Below are positions 33,031 through 46,420 of a stretch of 64,000 nt of DNA, piece by piece. The stretch comes from Nageia nagi (lineage: Eukaryota > Pinophyta). The stretch's first letter is position 1, and the number at the start of each line of letters is the position of its first letter. The notes beneath the pieces were generated by a model. That model did no database searches. It was not told the origin of the DNA and saw only the letters and a program-made list of their open reading frames with translations. The translations under genes were made by a program, and so were the position numbers. The stretch covers positions 186,310,001 to 186,374,000 of the forward strand of contig JBITNC010000001.1 in assembly GCA_050084985.1 (NCBI GenBank), read 5' to 3'.

Positions 33031-34500
33031 AAATTAACTTTCCACTTCTCATAGCATTAGTAGAGCAATGGAATTTGAATGAAAAAATATTTTATCCTCC
33101 TACTATTGAGATGACCTTGACCTTACTAGATTTTATTGGATATGTTATGTACCCTTATGAGGGAAGCTAATTTCAAATGCATTGATAAGTGGATAGCTAG
33201 ATAGAGATACCTTATGTACCTAGTTGATAGATAATACTAACCATGACTAGGAACACTATTAAGCATACCTCCATATTGCATGATAATATTATCCAAGGGT
33301 GAGAAATCTTCAATTTTTGGTTGCATATATTATCATTGCATTCTTGTATCCAAATAGGAATAATTCAATGTTTGATCTAGGGTTGATTTAGATAGTGAGA
33401 GATATATACACAAGGGGAATAGCCTATACATGGGTACCTTGTATCTTAGCTCATCTTTCATGATACTTACACCACATAGTTGTAGTGGGTAAGTCTAATA
33501 TGAATGTGGCACATGCATATCTTCTATAGGTTTGGGACTATGAACATATTATAGTGTTTAGGCCTATTAATTTAGCTAGATAGTGGAGTGATGTTACAGA
33601 TCCCATAATATACTACTAGGTATCAATTTTGGGCTACTTTTGACCATCTTGGGATGTCAAGGTAATATGAAGAGAGATTTATGGCCTCAAGGATAAGGAC
33701 ATAGTGTGGGTAGCCTATCGATACTATGCCTAGGATGAGGATGCCTTCTAAACTACATGGGTGAGGAAACATTTCTTCTTGTAGATGAGGCATAGAGGTG
33801 TGGAACCCTACTATCTAGGTCATGTATTGAGATAATTTATACCAACTAACGATATTCTAGTAAGGTTTAGGTACTATTTTATATAGATACATGATCTTAA
33901 TACACCATAGGATGCATTAATTATGCATATGTGGTAAAGTACATAGGAGTATCCAACTAAGGTTGATGGACCAACAACTATTTTATTTTCCCTCAATGTA
34001 GTTTTAAGGTATGAGGTAGCGTGGGTAGGCCTTACGCATGCCCCACTTTAGATAATGACCTTGAATGAGGAGGATAAGATAGAGGTTTTTACTAAGGAGT
34101 CATCCAATAAGGATGATGAAGATATGAAGATGACTAGTGAAGAGCCACCTCTAGAGATTCCCCTATAGGGCCCCATGCTTCATATAATCTCATACTAGGG
34201 ATAGACCTACTTATAGAGGATATTTCATTAGTAACATTAGGTATATTTTAAGTTTTAATTATCATCAATTTTATATTTTTATACATTTTATTACATAAAT
34301 ATGAAATAATATTATTTTTATTATTTTTACAAAGGATAATATATCTAGGATAGCCATTTTGGAGGAGGATATTATCAACCTTTATCTATTTAAGGCTAAA
34401 GTAGATAGGTTAAGGCTTATAGAGGCCATGTTAGCTAGTTTAAGGAGCAATGTGAGTGACCTGTAGGCCACTCTAGCATAGAGTATGTAGGCATGAAAAA
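33031..34500 (+). pseudogene. third PMD gene relic
   Basis: PMD marks: FPLLIALVEQWNLNEK followed by FYPPTIEMTLTLLDF (33040-33140), then VWDYEHIIVFRPINLAR (about 33530-33580). A Glu/Asp/Lys-rich linker NEEDKIEVFTKESSNKDDED (34080-34140) and EEPPLEIPL resemble the second PMD relic more than the first. A GTATAT...TTACAAAG segment (34231-34335) resembles an intron, after which KAKVDRLRLIEAMLASLRSN forms a coiled-coil tail. Many stops and frame changes. No flanking gypsy pol was found, so whether it came from an element is unknown. Confidence 0.68.
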
Positions 34501-36000
34501 TAACACTTTTTTAAATGAGATGAGTTTAATGCATTGAAATGCTTAATTCATTATTATTATTTATTCCTAATGTTTAACTATGTAAACTAAAATATTCCAA
34601 TAAGAAAAAAGAGAAAAAGTGACTTAAACTCAAAAATGTGTAAAAGTGAATATCTAGCTATATTCACTTAAGTTATTCAAGGAGGTATATAACTCAATGT
34701 AAAATTAGAATTTACATTCCTAATTCATTTTTCTCATGCTCACTTATGATGTTTGATATCAATTTCATACAATATTATATGCTAGGTTTTTGAAGCTAAG
34801 GTTTGAAGGATAAAGTATTTATTCCATAATTCTTCATCAAACCTCTCAAAGCTTGGTTATAAACATATAAGGTAATATTACTATGGTGAATGTATGGATA
34901 CATTGATCTATTATTGCATATATTTTGTATACTCAAGCTTTTTGTAGGATTGGAGATACTTAAACCATGGAAAAGCTTGAAAAGATCAACCTTAGTATCC
35001 TCAACCAAATATGTGTATATTTAGTATATTTTCTTAGGTTAAATTTGTCTTAAATTGAATTTCTATAATATAAACTTAAATTTTAATCCATATAAGCATT
35101 AGTACATGGTCTAATATTGTATTTAATCTTATGGGTATCCTAGGATCTCATAGATCTAAGGATAATTAAAGATCTTGTATTTTCATAGGTTTGTAGCTTT
35201 AGTAGGGTATCAAATATTAAATCATATATTCATCTATAAGAAATTGTAAATATCCACCTAAATTTATATATTACATATTTTGAACCATAAAATCATCATC
35301 TAGGCATGAGAATTTGTAGATTGCATATATATTTCTATTATTTTCATTGATTTGGGGACTAGGGGACTCACATTACAATATGGAGTGAGGTTACTAACTC
35401 CAAGATCATTTAGGATCCTTAAGGGGCCTAACTTAGAGGTATGATACCCATATTATATGTACTTAGGTCTTGTTTACATTCTTGCAAAGTTTTGAATCAT
35501 TCTTTAAAGATTTAACCATACTTTTACCATAATTTTTTTATATAAGTCTAATTAAGAAAACCATAGATATGTAATCTTGAAATTTATATGTGAAACTAAC
35601 TTGTTTTTGCATTTTAGTCCACAAATAGCATAAATAATGGGCTACATTAAATGGTGAACCTAATGTGAAATAAGAAACTTCTTCTAATTTGGTATTCTCA
35701 TCACCTTTCTCTTAAATTTTTAAGTTTTGCTTATATTTTGGAGTTTCTTGATTTTTACCCACCTAAATGGGAAAAACATGTAAATCCTAAGGAATTTATG
35801 CTCATTTTTAAGAAAACATTGGATAGGATACTATTGTGATAGGGAAGGATCATATATGAGGTTTTGGTGCTCAAACTCAACAAATTTAGCTTATACATAG
35901 TCCAACCTACACCTCATAATAGGAACACTACACCTCAAAATAGAGATAGGTTCTATAGAGAGGTTTTAAGAGAAAAAATATTCAGATTGTTAAGTGTACT
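34501..36000. other. no gene seen
   Basis: AT-rich sequence with no domain, LTR boundary or RNA gene recognised. The 70-aa minus-strand open frame at 34796-35008 is not convincing. Confidence 0.5.
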
Positions 36001-36165
36001 ACATCCCATCCTAGGTGCACTATGACTTGTACCTATTTTTCTAGGTGCATTACTTCCTAATCTAGGCATCCTACATCTAGACACTAGAACCCTAGGTGCA
36101 TTGTTCCTTGAAAACTATACTTTTTAAACTTCCAACATTGTCCTAGGTACACTATGCCTTAAAAC
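36001..36165. repeat. CCTAGGTGCA short-motif cluster
   Basis: Four copies of (T/C)CTAGGTGCAYTRY or close variants occur in about 165 bases (near 36012, 36044, 36092 and 36142). Such short repeats are common in LTRs or leaders, but no LTR ends could be placed here. Confidence 0.55.
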
Positions 36166-37510
36166 AAAAAGCTAGTTTAATAAAACAAAGTCAAAAAAGA
36201 TGTAAAGTAGACTATTCCTAGAAGTAAAGAGGTATTTTTCCCAAAATAAACTTAGATGAGATGCAAGTTAGACTATGTCTAGAAATAGAGAGATATTTTT
36301 CTTAGAGAAAACTCATACAAGATATAAGTTGGACTTTACCTAGTACCAATTCATTTAAATTTTTCAATTGTTAGTGAAAAAATGTAATAGGTTCAAGTAT
36401 TTTGACTTTTCATAGCCAAAGATAGTCTTGTAAATACCTAGGGGATGTGTTTACACTTGTGTTAAATTATGCATCAATTTTTATATATATTTATAGATAT
36501 ATTAGAGTATAAATCAATTTTTGATTTTGTATTTTCAAATTTTCCTTGGTAATTGGATTAGTTTTTGAAAGCTCTCTCACTAGTGATGGACTTGTAACCA
36601 ATTAAACTTTACACCTTGGAGCTCGAGTGAAAATTTGAGTTTGGGTAAGACTTTGAATCTCTTTTAGTACCTAGTTCATATTATTTCATTACTTGGTCCA
36701 TCATAGGCTTTCCTTCATTTTGTATTATGTATTAGTGAAATTACATTCATTCTTTGAGGGCATTGTTGCATAAATAAAAATGCTACTTTCGATTTAAAAT
36801 ATATATCTTGAATTAGGGTTTACTTTTGTTGGGAAGTTGATTTTTCTTTATTGTATACATTTAAAATCATTATTTCATTTCATTCTCATTTAAAAAGTAA
36901 AAAAATTTCAAAAAATAGCATAGTGTGGAAGAGATTGTAAAACATATTTGATGTATTACAATCACATTTTCATTTTTGTACTAAAATCCATCACATTCCT
37001 AGGGAGTTGTTAGGGCACATGGACTTAATTACCAAGGCATAAACCTTACTCAAATTTCATCATCAAAGTGGGAGTCCCCCATGAATTCAAGATAGGTTCC
37101 TATGGAGGGTACCTGAGAACCCTTGTAAACTATTTCACACTCCTAGAAGATTGAGCCTTTACCATTTTACATGCTTGTCTAATATCTATATTCTAAGAAA
37201 ACATAAATAAGGTTGTATTAGAAAGAAAAATTGCATCTAAAACCTATCAAAATTAACAAGATCAAGGTCAATTTGAACCAAAAATCTATTAGAAGAAATA
37301 AAAAAAATTGTTATCTATAATAATTACAATATTCATATAGACTTGCATCTTCATCTTAAGTGATCGGTTAATTTGCACTCACACTAAAATAAGATTAAAT
37401 TTGAACATATTGTAAGTTTGATACTTTACATTTGTTTCCATTTTTATTTTTCAAGTTTTGATTTATTTAAACTCCTTATGATTAAAATTTCCTCCTTTCT
37501 ATCTTTTAAA
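36166..37510. other. probable retroelement leader, no gene seen
   Basis: Contains two related segments of the form AGATG(C/T)AA..TAGACTAT..CTAGAA(G/A)TA near 36200 and 36260. No domain is readable. It precedes a gag-like ATG at 37511. Confidence 0.4.
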
Positions 37511-37814
37511 ATGGAGTCTAATTCATCTAAGTATTTGGTTTGGTATGAGGATTCCATAGTGGGAATGGTTGAAATAAGAGCTCAAAAGAAGAAGAGTAAT
37601 CCAAGTGAGATAAATTAAGAGCCAACTTTTACTATGGATAATAAATCCATTAGTTTCACTAAGATTATCCAAACATTCCAATAGATTACACCTAATGACA
37701 TGGTAAAAGTAATAGAGAAAGTATGTAATAATTTAGCCCAACAATTTAGTTTATCTCAACAAATCCAAAAGCAAAAAATCAATCTAATCAACATGGAGCA
37801 ACTCATATCCAATG
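37511..37814 (+). pseudogene. gag-like N-terminus interrupted by element 2
   Basis: From ATG 37511 the frame reads MESNSSKYLVWYEDSIVGMV, then a basic RAQKKKSNPSE, one stop, TMDNKSISFTKIIQTF, another stop and NDMVKVIEKVCNNLAQQF with a Gln-rich helix. It stops at the element 2 LTR (37815), directly after CAATG. The style fits the N-terminus of a gypsy gag but no diagnostic domain is left, and I found no continuation. Confidence 0.45.
37810..37814. repeat. probable target duplication of element 2, left copy
   Basis: CAATG lies directly before the LTR start. The right copy would prove it but the 3' end of element 2 was not found. Confidence 0.4.
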
Positions 37815-38705
37815 TATAGACACCTAAAAATGAACCGTAATTTGATAAAAGAATGAAGGGAATAAAATTTTAAACAAATAATAAAGTTCATCAAATCCTT
37901 CTAGTTGTTGGTGACCCAATATAGTCATCAAAGACCTGATTCAATAATTGACATCTGACACATAATCACTAGTGATCCTACAAATAGAAAAATCAAAGAA
38001 AAAATGGAAAAATTAGGGCACCCAAGAAAACAAACCAATGGATCTTAGATGACTCATCCTTGATCCTACATCCTCCCCAACATGGATAAACCTTTTGACA
38101 AGGTTTGATGAGCTTTTTTATCCTACCTTTTCCTTCAATATATCAACTTTTTCCATCCCAAAACTCTATAGATTAAACCTCTCCTAAGCAGAAAAGGATC
38201 AAAGTTTTATGTAATAACACTCTGCTAAAATACACTTAGACTTGTAGTAGGTAATTTCATTACATTTTTCCATGCTTTCATACTTGCATTACATTGTAGT
38301 TTCATATGCTTTTAACTATGTGAGTAGGTATGCTTGATATGCTTCTTATTTATGTGTGTGTAGGATTTGTAGGTGCATGATAGCTAGTTTGAACAAAAGA
38401 AAGCCAAAAGAATATTGAGCAATCAAAGATCATCATCAACATTTTATTGCAAGTTTTTTAAGACACTACTAAAAGCTTATAGACATCGATACATTCATTT
38501 AGAAGAGGTCTAAGGCAACCTATATCTCCCTTTACTATAAAAAAATCCTTTACTATATAAGGCACTATTGTACATCACAAATTGACATGAGATTTTTCAA
38601 TGTAAATTGATTATTGATATCTATTCAAAATTCAATAAAAGAATTTTTGTTGATTGTAACATGATTTTTTCTATTTGCTAATAGGATTATTTTTTGGGTA
38701 GTACA
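37815..38705 (+). repeat. element 2 5' LTR
   Basis: About 891 bp, starting TATAGACACCTAAAAATG (TG->TA against element 1's TGTAGACACCTAAAAATG) and ending GTAGTACA. A TATA-like ACTATATAAGGC lies near 38553. The primer site follows after three bases. Confidence 0.75.
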
Positions 38706-38708
38706 TTT

Positions 38709-38727
38709 TGGTACTAGAAGGAGGGCC
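38709..38727 (+). other. element 2 primer-binding site
   Basis: TGGTACTAGAAGGAGGGCC equals the element 1 site except CG->TA at bases 4-5, a typical methyl-CpG decay on both strands. Confidence 0.85.
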
Positions 38728-40585
38728 CTTGCATATAAGCTACAAAAAAAAGGTGTAGGGGGGTGTTTTTTGTATTTTATTATTTATTTTTTGTATCTTG
38801 TGTCTTGTAATATTGTTACTAATTTTGTGTTATTTTCTATTTTTTTAATTTTTTGACTATGTAATCATCAATGACTTTTATCAAGTGCCAATGATTATTG
38901 ATAATCACTAATGAATATATTCTAGTGCCAACAATCAAGACTAAATCACTAGCTATTTTGACTTAAATTGTGAAATGCCAACAACTGAAAACAAAGGGTA
39001 TACATTTCAACTTTTGTTAATTCTAAAAGCATAACTTAAGCACTAATGGAAAATAGAAATAAATCCCTATTCTATGATTTATCTTCTCAGATTGCATATA
39101 GGAAAGGTAAATGAATGTTTAGGTAATAGGGATCATTTTATTTTATTTTTAGTAAATTGTATGAATATTATTTATCTTTGATTGCTTGGGGAGTGTACCA
39201 AAAAACTCACCTAAAATTTTCCATTACACCCACTTATGCTCTCCCTTTATGCCAAAATGCAATCTTAGGTGATCAAAATGGGTGCAATGGGAAAAAAGTA
39301 AATGAATATTTTGCTTTTCTCACTTTATCTTATTAATATTGGTAATGAGTTCTCATTAAATTATTTTTGCACTTGAAAGGAGGAATTAACTTTCATTAAG
39401 AATGGAATGAATATAAGGTTAATTTATAAGGGTTAAAGTAGATTACAACATAATTAAATTGGTTAATTGATTGGATGAGTATTTACCTAAACATTAAAAC
39501 TCTTCTTATTTGCCTTACCACTCTAAAAGGAGGTCAAAGGATTATGACTTCAAGAGGAGTTAAAGAACCTCATTTAAAGAAATTTAGTTCATATTAAAAC
39601 CATTCTTATCTATCATACCACTTTGAAAGAAGGTATAAGGATTGCGACTCAAAGAGGAGTTAAAAGAATCTCATTTAAGGTAATTTACACTCCCTTAGTG
39701 GCTTCTTACATGTCTCATCCTATCTCTCTAATAGAAGATCAAAGGTAAATGTGATTAGTAAGAGATGATAATGAATCTGACATAATTACTTCTACACTTG
39801 GAAGGAGTAAATAAATTTCATCAATCTTTGGTTAAAAAATTACACTAAAATGGTAATAAATCTTGTGGTTTAGAATAAAACTCATTAATTAAAATACTAT
39901 TTTTTTCCACATTAAAAAAATAGTATCAAAGAACATGTATGTTGGGTTGGGGTTGTAGTAATCATGATTTATTTTATTTATTAAATACATATGCATGATA
40001 CATTTAAAAATAAACATCAATGAGTTGGAGGTGATGACCAACCATTGATTCTTATACTTCTTATGTACCCATCGACCACATCATAAGGCATAGAGCTAGG
40101 CTTAGAGATGAATATTGAGTTTTAGAATAGAAGTTATCACATTTTGTCAAGAAACTATAAATAAGGAAGCTATGTTTTGATTCCACTATTAAGATAGTCT
40201 TTAATGGCATTTGATGATCCCAATTGCACTAAGGGACCACTTTAAGTACCAAGATGATACTTCACCATAGATTACCTAGCCTACCCTTGTTGAAATACCT
40301 AAATAGAAAAAAATTATATAGGAAAAATAATAAAGAAAAAAATGAACAATTCACATCACTCATTAAGAAAAATTAATTCAATTTATCAACAAAATTATAT
40401 AAGATAATCACACCAAAAAAGTGAGTTCATAAATAGGTTGTTTGTGCATCTACTTATTTTTTGATAATGTAAATCAACAATAAAAACATAATTACTATGA
40501 AAAATGTTTATTTTATTTTATTTCCTATTTAGCAAAAAATAAAAAATAAAACCAAAAAGTAAAAGGTTTCAAAAAATAGAAGAGA
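38728..40585 (+). other. element 2 leader with repeated motifs
   Basis: About 1.86 kb, like element 1. CTTACCACTCTAAAAGGAGG then TCAAAGGATTATGACTTC near 39515, with variants near 39615 and 39712, is the sense-strand form of the motif repeated in the element 1 leader. No ORF is seen. Confidence 0.65.
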
Positions 40586-42860
40586 ATGGTTAATACTCAT
40601 TATCAAATGACTTGTCAACAACAAGAGCCCTATGATGAAACTTACCAAGAGGAATAACCAAGTCATAGGTCTCATAGGTCTAGTAGAGATATACCAAGTA
40701 GAGGAACTCCTTGAGAGATAGATGATTCTTCAAATAAAGTAAGAAATTTTTTAATGTAGTTAAGGATTCCTCATTCCTGTCATATTCATAGTCTTTCGTT
40801 ATATTTAACTTATCTAGTAGAACATAAACTAATAGGTAATGAGGAAGAAATCACTTTAAAGATTGTTACCCCATCACAAATGCATTTAGCTTATGCCATA
40901 TTACAAAAAGGTATTTTTAAACCTAAGTATGATTGTATTACATGTTACCTACAAGATGGATGTATTATTTAATCATATATAATACAAGATTATTACATTG
41001 CTTCCACCATCTCTAGAAAGATAAAGGAATTTGATGATAGAATTTCAATACATATAGCCACTCTAGTATTTAAATCAAGGATCCATGATATGGTGCATAA
41101 TGATACTTATCATATTCTAGAAACAAACACACCTACCCCTAGGACTAGTCATTCTTCTTCTATCATTAGTCACATAAACCCTAATACTACCCATACAACC
41201 CCTAAGGTGAGTCATAAAGCTCCTAAATAAAGTAATCTTGATTCTTAAAGGTATAGGGTAGAAGAGATACTATCATATGTGTCTACATCAAATCAAAATT
41301 AGAAATAAATTTAAGCTAAGTAATAAATTGTCCTATATAATCCACATATGGAAAAATGAAATGAACCCAAGAAATTGGGGTAAAATTCATATTTACAAAC
41401 ACAACTTGTGTTTCATGCATATCAATGTAAAACACCAATAGGATAACCTAATAAATAATAGGTTTGAGCTCAACTTCAAAGTAGAGAAAATCAAGGAGTA
41501 GTAGATAATAGGAAGTTTCCATCCAAAGAATGATTCTTGTCTCCTTAAGGTCATAAAAACTATAAATATCAAAGCCTTCTCTTACCTAGAAGAAGGGTGG
41601 TACCACATAAGCAATAACAACCCCCAAGACTCCCTTTATCTCTACCTAGACATGAGGATCAAATACATTATGCTCCTACACCTTTATATCAATAGGGGAA
41701 ATAATAGTTTCCTCCACCTTCTCCATCATATAACATAAGTTATTATGGTGACCAAATACCTTTAGAAAGAAGTTACCAATCATTTTCAACAAATAAACAA
41801 AAATAAGATAATAGGAATAGTAAACATCCTATCATTCCTATGCAACCAAGTAATGACTTCAATGAAAGGTTAATAGAGATTGCAAGAATGTTAAGTAAAA
41901 AAAATAAACATAAAGTATCTTACAAAATAATTTGTAATGAGCCCATACACCCAAGTGTTCCTAATATGGATATCCCTTTCAAATTTGAAATTTCAAATAT
42001 TGAATCTTTCAAAGGAAAGGAGGATCCTAAAGAACATCTAAGATGTCTTAAATATTTAGATTATGTAATTTCAAGTGATGATGCTTTAATGTTGTGTATC
42101 TTTACTATGACACTTTTTGGACAAGTAATGGATTAGTATAATAACTTAACTAAACATAGCATCACATCATATGTACAATTAGCCAACTTATTCTTAGAAC
42201 ACTTTAGGATAAACATTAAAGATAAGACTTCTATAATTGATCTCACAAGATTACAATAATTTTAGGATGATGCCATTATCGACTTTATCTCAAGATGGAG
42301 GGTGATCCTAACAAGCATGCCTTATACTCTCCCATAAAAATAACTAGTGAAAATGTTTAGTCAAAGTTTTCTAATACCTATCACTAGTACCTTATTGATT
42401 CAACAACATAAGACATTTGAAGAAGTAATTTCTTTAGTTATTGCAATCAAAAGGTTAAAATCCAAGATGGAGAACTAAAGAGTAAAAAGAAAGAACCTTA
42501 TGTTAGAAATAAAAATTTGGTAAAATAATTAGAAAAACCAATGCCTGCTAAATAAGTTTCTTATCTTACAATATGGAGAAAAAAACCCTTTGTAAAATAT
42601 ACTTGTTCAACACAATGAGGGAAGAAACTCTATGCCATCACCCAAAAAGTTTACTCCTTTGATTGAACCACTTTATGATATTTTAAAAAAATTAATATAT
42701 CATCAAATGATTACTTTACTTGAAATATGACCTAAAATACCTAATGCAAGAGATAGTAAATGGTACAATGAGAATGATTATTATCACTAACATCATCAAA
42801 AGGGTCATACTACAAGAAAATGTAGAACATTACAACATATGGTTCAGGATTTGATTGATC
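40586..42860 (+). pseudogene. element 2 gag
   Basis: ATG at 40586 is in the same frame as the rest of gag-pol. N-terminal part MVNTHYQMTCQQQEPYDE, middle IVTPSQMHLAYAILQKGIF, then a Pro/Gln-rich part. The gag domain at 41840-42480 has FKFEISNIESFKGKEDPKEH, ALMLCIFTMTLFGQVMD, FLEHFRINIKDKTSI and DFISRWRVILTSMPYT. A decayed zinc-knuckle region (HHQKGHTTRKC) lies near 42795. Close homologue of element 1 gag, with about ten or more stops. Confidence 0.82.
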
Positions 42861-43168
42861 AAGGAAGATTGTAGGTAGATAATACATTAATTATTCTTAA
42901 TCAAAACCTAGAAATATATCAAAATTCATTTCCTCAATACCAAGTTAATACCATAGCATCCCACTCACACAAAAGTAAAGTAATGCATAAAGGAATTCAA
43001 TATGCCCCTACTTTTGTTGCAATGGTAAGTATAACCACAAGATCCCAAAGGGCACATGGAAGACAAGTTGATGTTCCTAATAATAAAACAAATGATGGTG
43101 TTGTATAACCAAATATACCTAGACCAAAACCTACTAATGTTTTAGTAAAAGGATATTTACAACATCAA

Positions 43169-43790
43169 TTGAGAAATTCACAAGTAAATATATCTTTATT
43201 TGAGTTACTACAACAATCCAAAGACCATAGGGAAGCTATGAACCAATTGTTGCAAATAATTGAGTTGGATATCAATGACCCTAAAAGCTTTGTGTCTTTT
43301 ATGAAAAATATTAAGACAAGTCAAAAGCCCACTATTACCTTCTATGATCATTAAATAAGGCAGTTAAACCATTCACAAGCTCAAGATCCTCCACTACATA
43401 TTATAGCCAAGATAGATGGGAGGGCTTTTAAGAGGATATTAATAGATGAAGGTTCTATAATAAATATTATTTCCATGATAACCTATACAAACTTGAATCT
43501 TCCTTTTTCACATATATGTGCACCTTCTTTGCAATTAAGAGCTTTCAATGATGTTTTATGCTCAATAATGAGATCTATCTCATTGGCTATTACTATGGGA
43601 TCTAAAATAGTATAAACATTATTGCAAGCTATTGAAGGAGATATAATGCAATACAACCTACTCTTAGGAGACCTTAGATTAGATACATGCAATGCATCCC
43701 ATCAACATATCATAACTATCTAAAATATATTCACAATGGGGTGGTACATTGTGTAATTGAAGATGAAAAACCATAGTTCCATTGAAATTA
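43169..43790 (+). pseudogene. element 2 aspartic protease
   Basis: QKPTITFYDH, then AFKRILIDEGSIINIIS (Asp-x-Gly active site), CAPSLQLRAFNDVLCS and QYNLLLGD align with element 1. Both copies have Glu after the Asp, so that Glu is probably original and not damage. Stops flank each part. Confidence 0.78.
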
Positions 43791-45110
43791 CACACATCTT
43801 TTAGGAGAAACTACTTTACCATGTACTCACTATTTTACAATGCTTGTAGTTCCTAGAAAGTGTCAGTTGTATATATTGATGAAAAAGGTTCTTTCCCAAG
43901 TTAATTAAAAGAGAAGGATCCCATTGATATTGAAATACCTCATACACCAAAGATGAACAAGGATCCATTACCAAAAATAGAACCAACATTCTTAGAAAAG
44001 TGAACATGGGAGGAAAGAGCATGAAAGTTAGATGAAGCAAGCAAAGCCTCATTATCAAAAGCATCTTGTTCTAGAAATATGTTGAATAATGATAGTGCAA
44101 TAAAAGATGAAATATATAATATCTATATTGTAACTATAACATTAATAGATTATGGAATAGGGAAGTCTACCATTAATGATATCATTTTTAACATCCCTAT
44201 AGCCTAAGAAATAGGAAAACCCAAAGAGTATCCTAGTATAGTAGTACAATTAATACCAATGGGGTAGTTACCTAATCAAACACTTTTTGTATATCATGGA
44301 CCAATAGAATTACCCATTCTCTCTTTTATGTCAATGTAATGAAGGTATCTTCTATAATTCATTAAAGTATTTATCACTAGATATAAGATCATTTTTTCAA
44401 AGATACTTTAATAGATGTTAATGGAAAGGACAAGGTTTAGGATGATACAAATAAGGACCTAGTTACACCATTGATATTCACTACCAATTACCTAGTGATA
44501 AAATAATATTAGGTTATAAGAATAAAAATCAAGGAGTATTTGATTGTAAGATAACTAAACTAGAACTAGAAGCTAAAATCTTTGAAAACTCATATGAAAC
44601 ACCTAAATGGATGATAAATCAGAATGATATGGAGTCCATAATGTTATTATTAGAAGGATTATTTTATGATATATAAATTAATTGGATGGAAATCATGAAA
44701 ATATGTGATAACTTTACATATAAAATAGACTTTTATTGGTTTGTAAGTAATGCTTTTCATACAATAGGTTCAAAAAATTTGAATAACTCTTCCTTATACT
44801 TTCTGGTAGATGAAAAAATTGTAGACTTTACATTGATTCCTAAACAACCTACTACAATTTGATGAACTTGGAATTGAATATTAATACCACCTTAGAAGAC
44901 CAATATGAAGGTGAGGATGAAGAATACAATGCAAATGATAATAATTGGATTCCAATACCCAACCAATTGGAGGAAGGATCTCACATGTTAATTGAAGAGA
45001 CCATTGAGGTTAACCTAAGTGATGATCCTAACAACCATAAAATAATTCAATTATGGAAATCTATTACTAAAAAGGAAATAAAATAATTCATCATAATACT
45101 CAAACAAAAA
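43791..45110 (+). pseudogene. element 2 protease-RT linker with G-patch
   Basis: Near 44410-44520 the frame reads WKGQGLG, then YK and GPSYTIDIHYQLPSD, then ILGYKNKNQG, matching the element 1 G-patch spacing. The acidic EGEDEEYNANDNNWIPIPNQ and EEGSHMLIEETIEV (44900-45010) match the element 1 linker. Confidence 0.65.
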
Positions 45111-46010
45111 TAGAAAATATTTGCATGGTCATATTTTGATATGCCTAAACTTCATCCTAACTTAGTAGTATATAATCTCGATATAAAGGAGGGTGCAAAA
45201 TTTGTTAAATAGAAAATACAAAAAATGCATCCTACAATTTTTCTAGTGGTAAAATAAGAGTTGCAAAAGCTTTTATAAGTTAATTTTATTTATCCTATTT
45301 ATTATTCTAATTGGATTTATAATATGGTATTAGTCAAGAAATCTACTAGGAAGATTTGAATATGTATAGACTTTAAATATATGAATAAAACATGCCCTAA
45401 AGATGACTTTCCTCTATCAAAAATAGATAATTTAGTCAATTATACTATAATACATGAAATGTTATCACTCATGGATGGGTTTTCAGGATACAGCCAAATT
45501 AAAGTGGCATAAAAAGACCAACATAAAATTGCATTCATAACACCTTGGGAACATTTTGTCATAAATTAATGCCTTTTGGATTGAAAAATGCTAGAGCTAC
45601 TTATAAAAGAGCCATGATGTATAATTTTCACAATTATATGCATGACACTACATTGGATTATGTAGATGATGTATTAGCTAAATCAAAAAAATGGGAAGAT
45701 CATCCCAAAGTACTTATCAAAATATTTGATCGATTACTAGAACATAAGATCTGACTGAAACCAAAAAAATACTTTTTTTTAGCAACATATATTAAATTAT
45801 TATGTTTCTTCATATCTAGGAAAAGAATTGAAGTAGATCCTAACAATATAAAGGTAATAGCAAATATGTTACCCCCCTCAAACATAAAGCAACTAAAAAG
45901 CCTTAAAGGTAAGTTACAAACCATAAGGCATTTTATTTCTTAGTTATCAAATAAATATAAAATTTTTAACAAAATCTTAAAAAAAGGGATTACATTTAAC
46001 TAGATAAATT
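45111..46010 (+). pseudogene. element 2 reverse transcriptase
   Basis: Blocks seen: KMHPTIFLVVK, CPKDDFPL, MLSLMDGFSGYSQIKVA (first Asp), MPFGLKNARATYKRAM, DYVDDVLAKSKKWEDHPKV (YVDD near 45654-45671) and LLEHKI. At least six stops occur, mainly at former Gln codons. Confidence 0.85.
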
Positions 46011-46420
46011 AACAACAAGAAGTGTTTGAAAAAATAAAGTCCTATCTTCTTTCTCCACCTATTTTGTACCACCTAATCTTGGAGAACCATTCCTGTTATA
46101 TATATCCACCATAGAAAGAACCTTAGGAACTATGCTTGCACAAAAGAATGAGAATAATAAAGAAAAATATATTAATTTAGTCAAACTTTAGTTGGATATT
46201 AAATTAAATTTATATACTTGAAAAAATTATGCTTAGCAATAGTATTTGTAACTAAAAAATTAAGACATTACATGCTAAACCATACCACATATGTAATCAC
46301 CAAAATAGATCCTTCAAAATATATGATGAATAAAACTTATCAAAATGGAAGAACATCAAAATGGATCATGCATTTAACTAAATTAGACTTACTCTTCATA
46401 AGTTAGAAATCAATCAAAGG
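46011..46420 (+). pseudogene. element 2 gypsy RNase H
   Basis: GTMLAQKNENNKE, LCLAIVFVTKKLRHYMLNHT, DPSKYMMNKTYQNGRTSKWI and MHLTKLDLLFIS align with element 1. Frame changes interrupt it. Confidence 0.8.
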
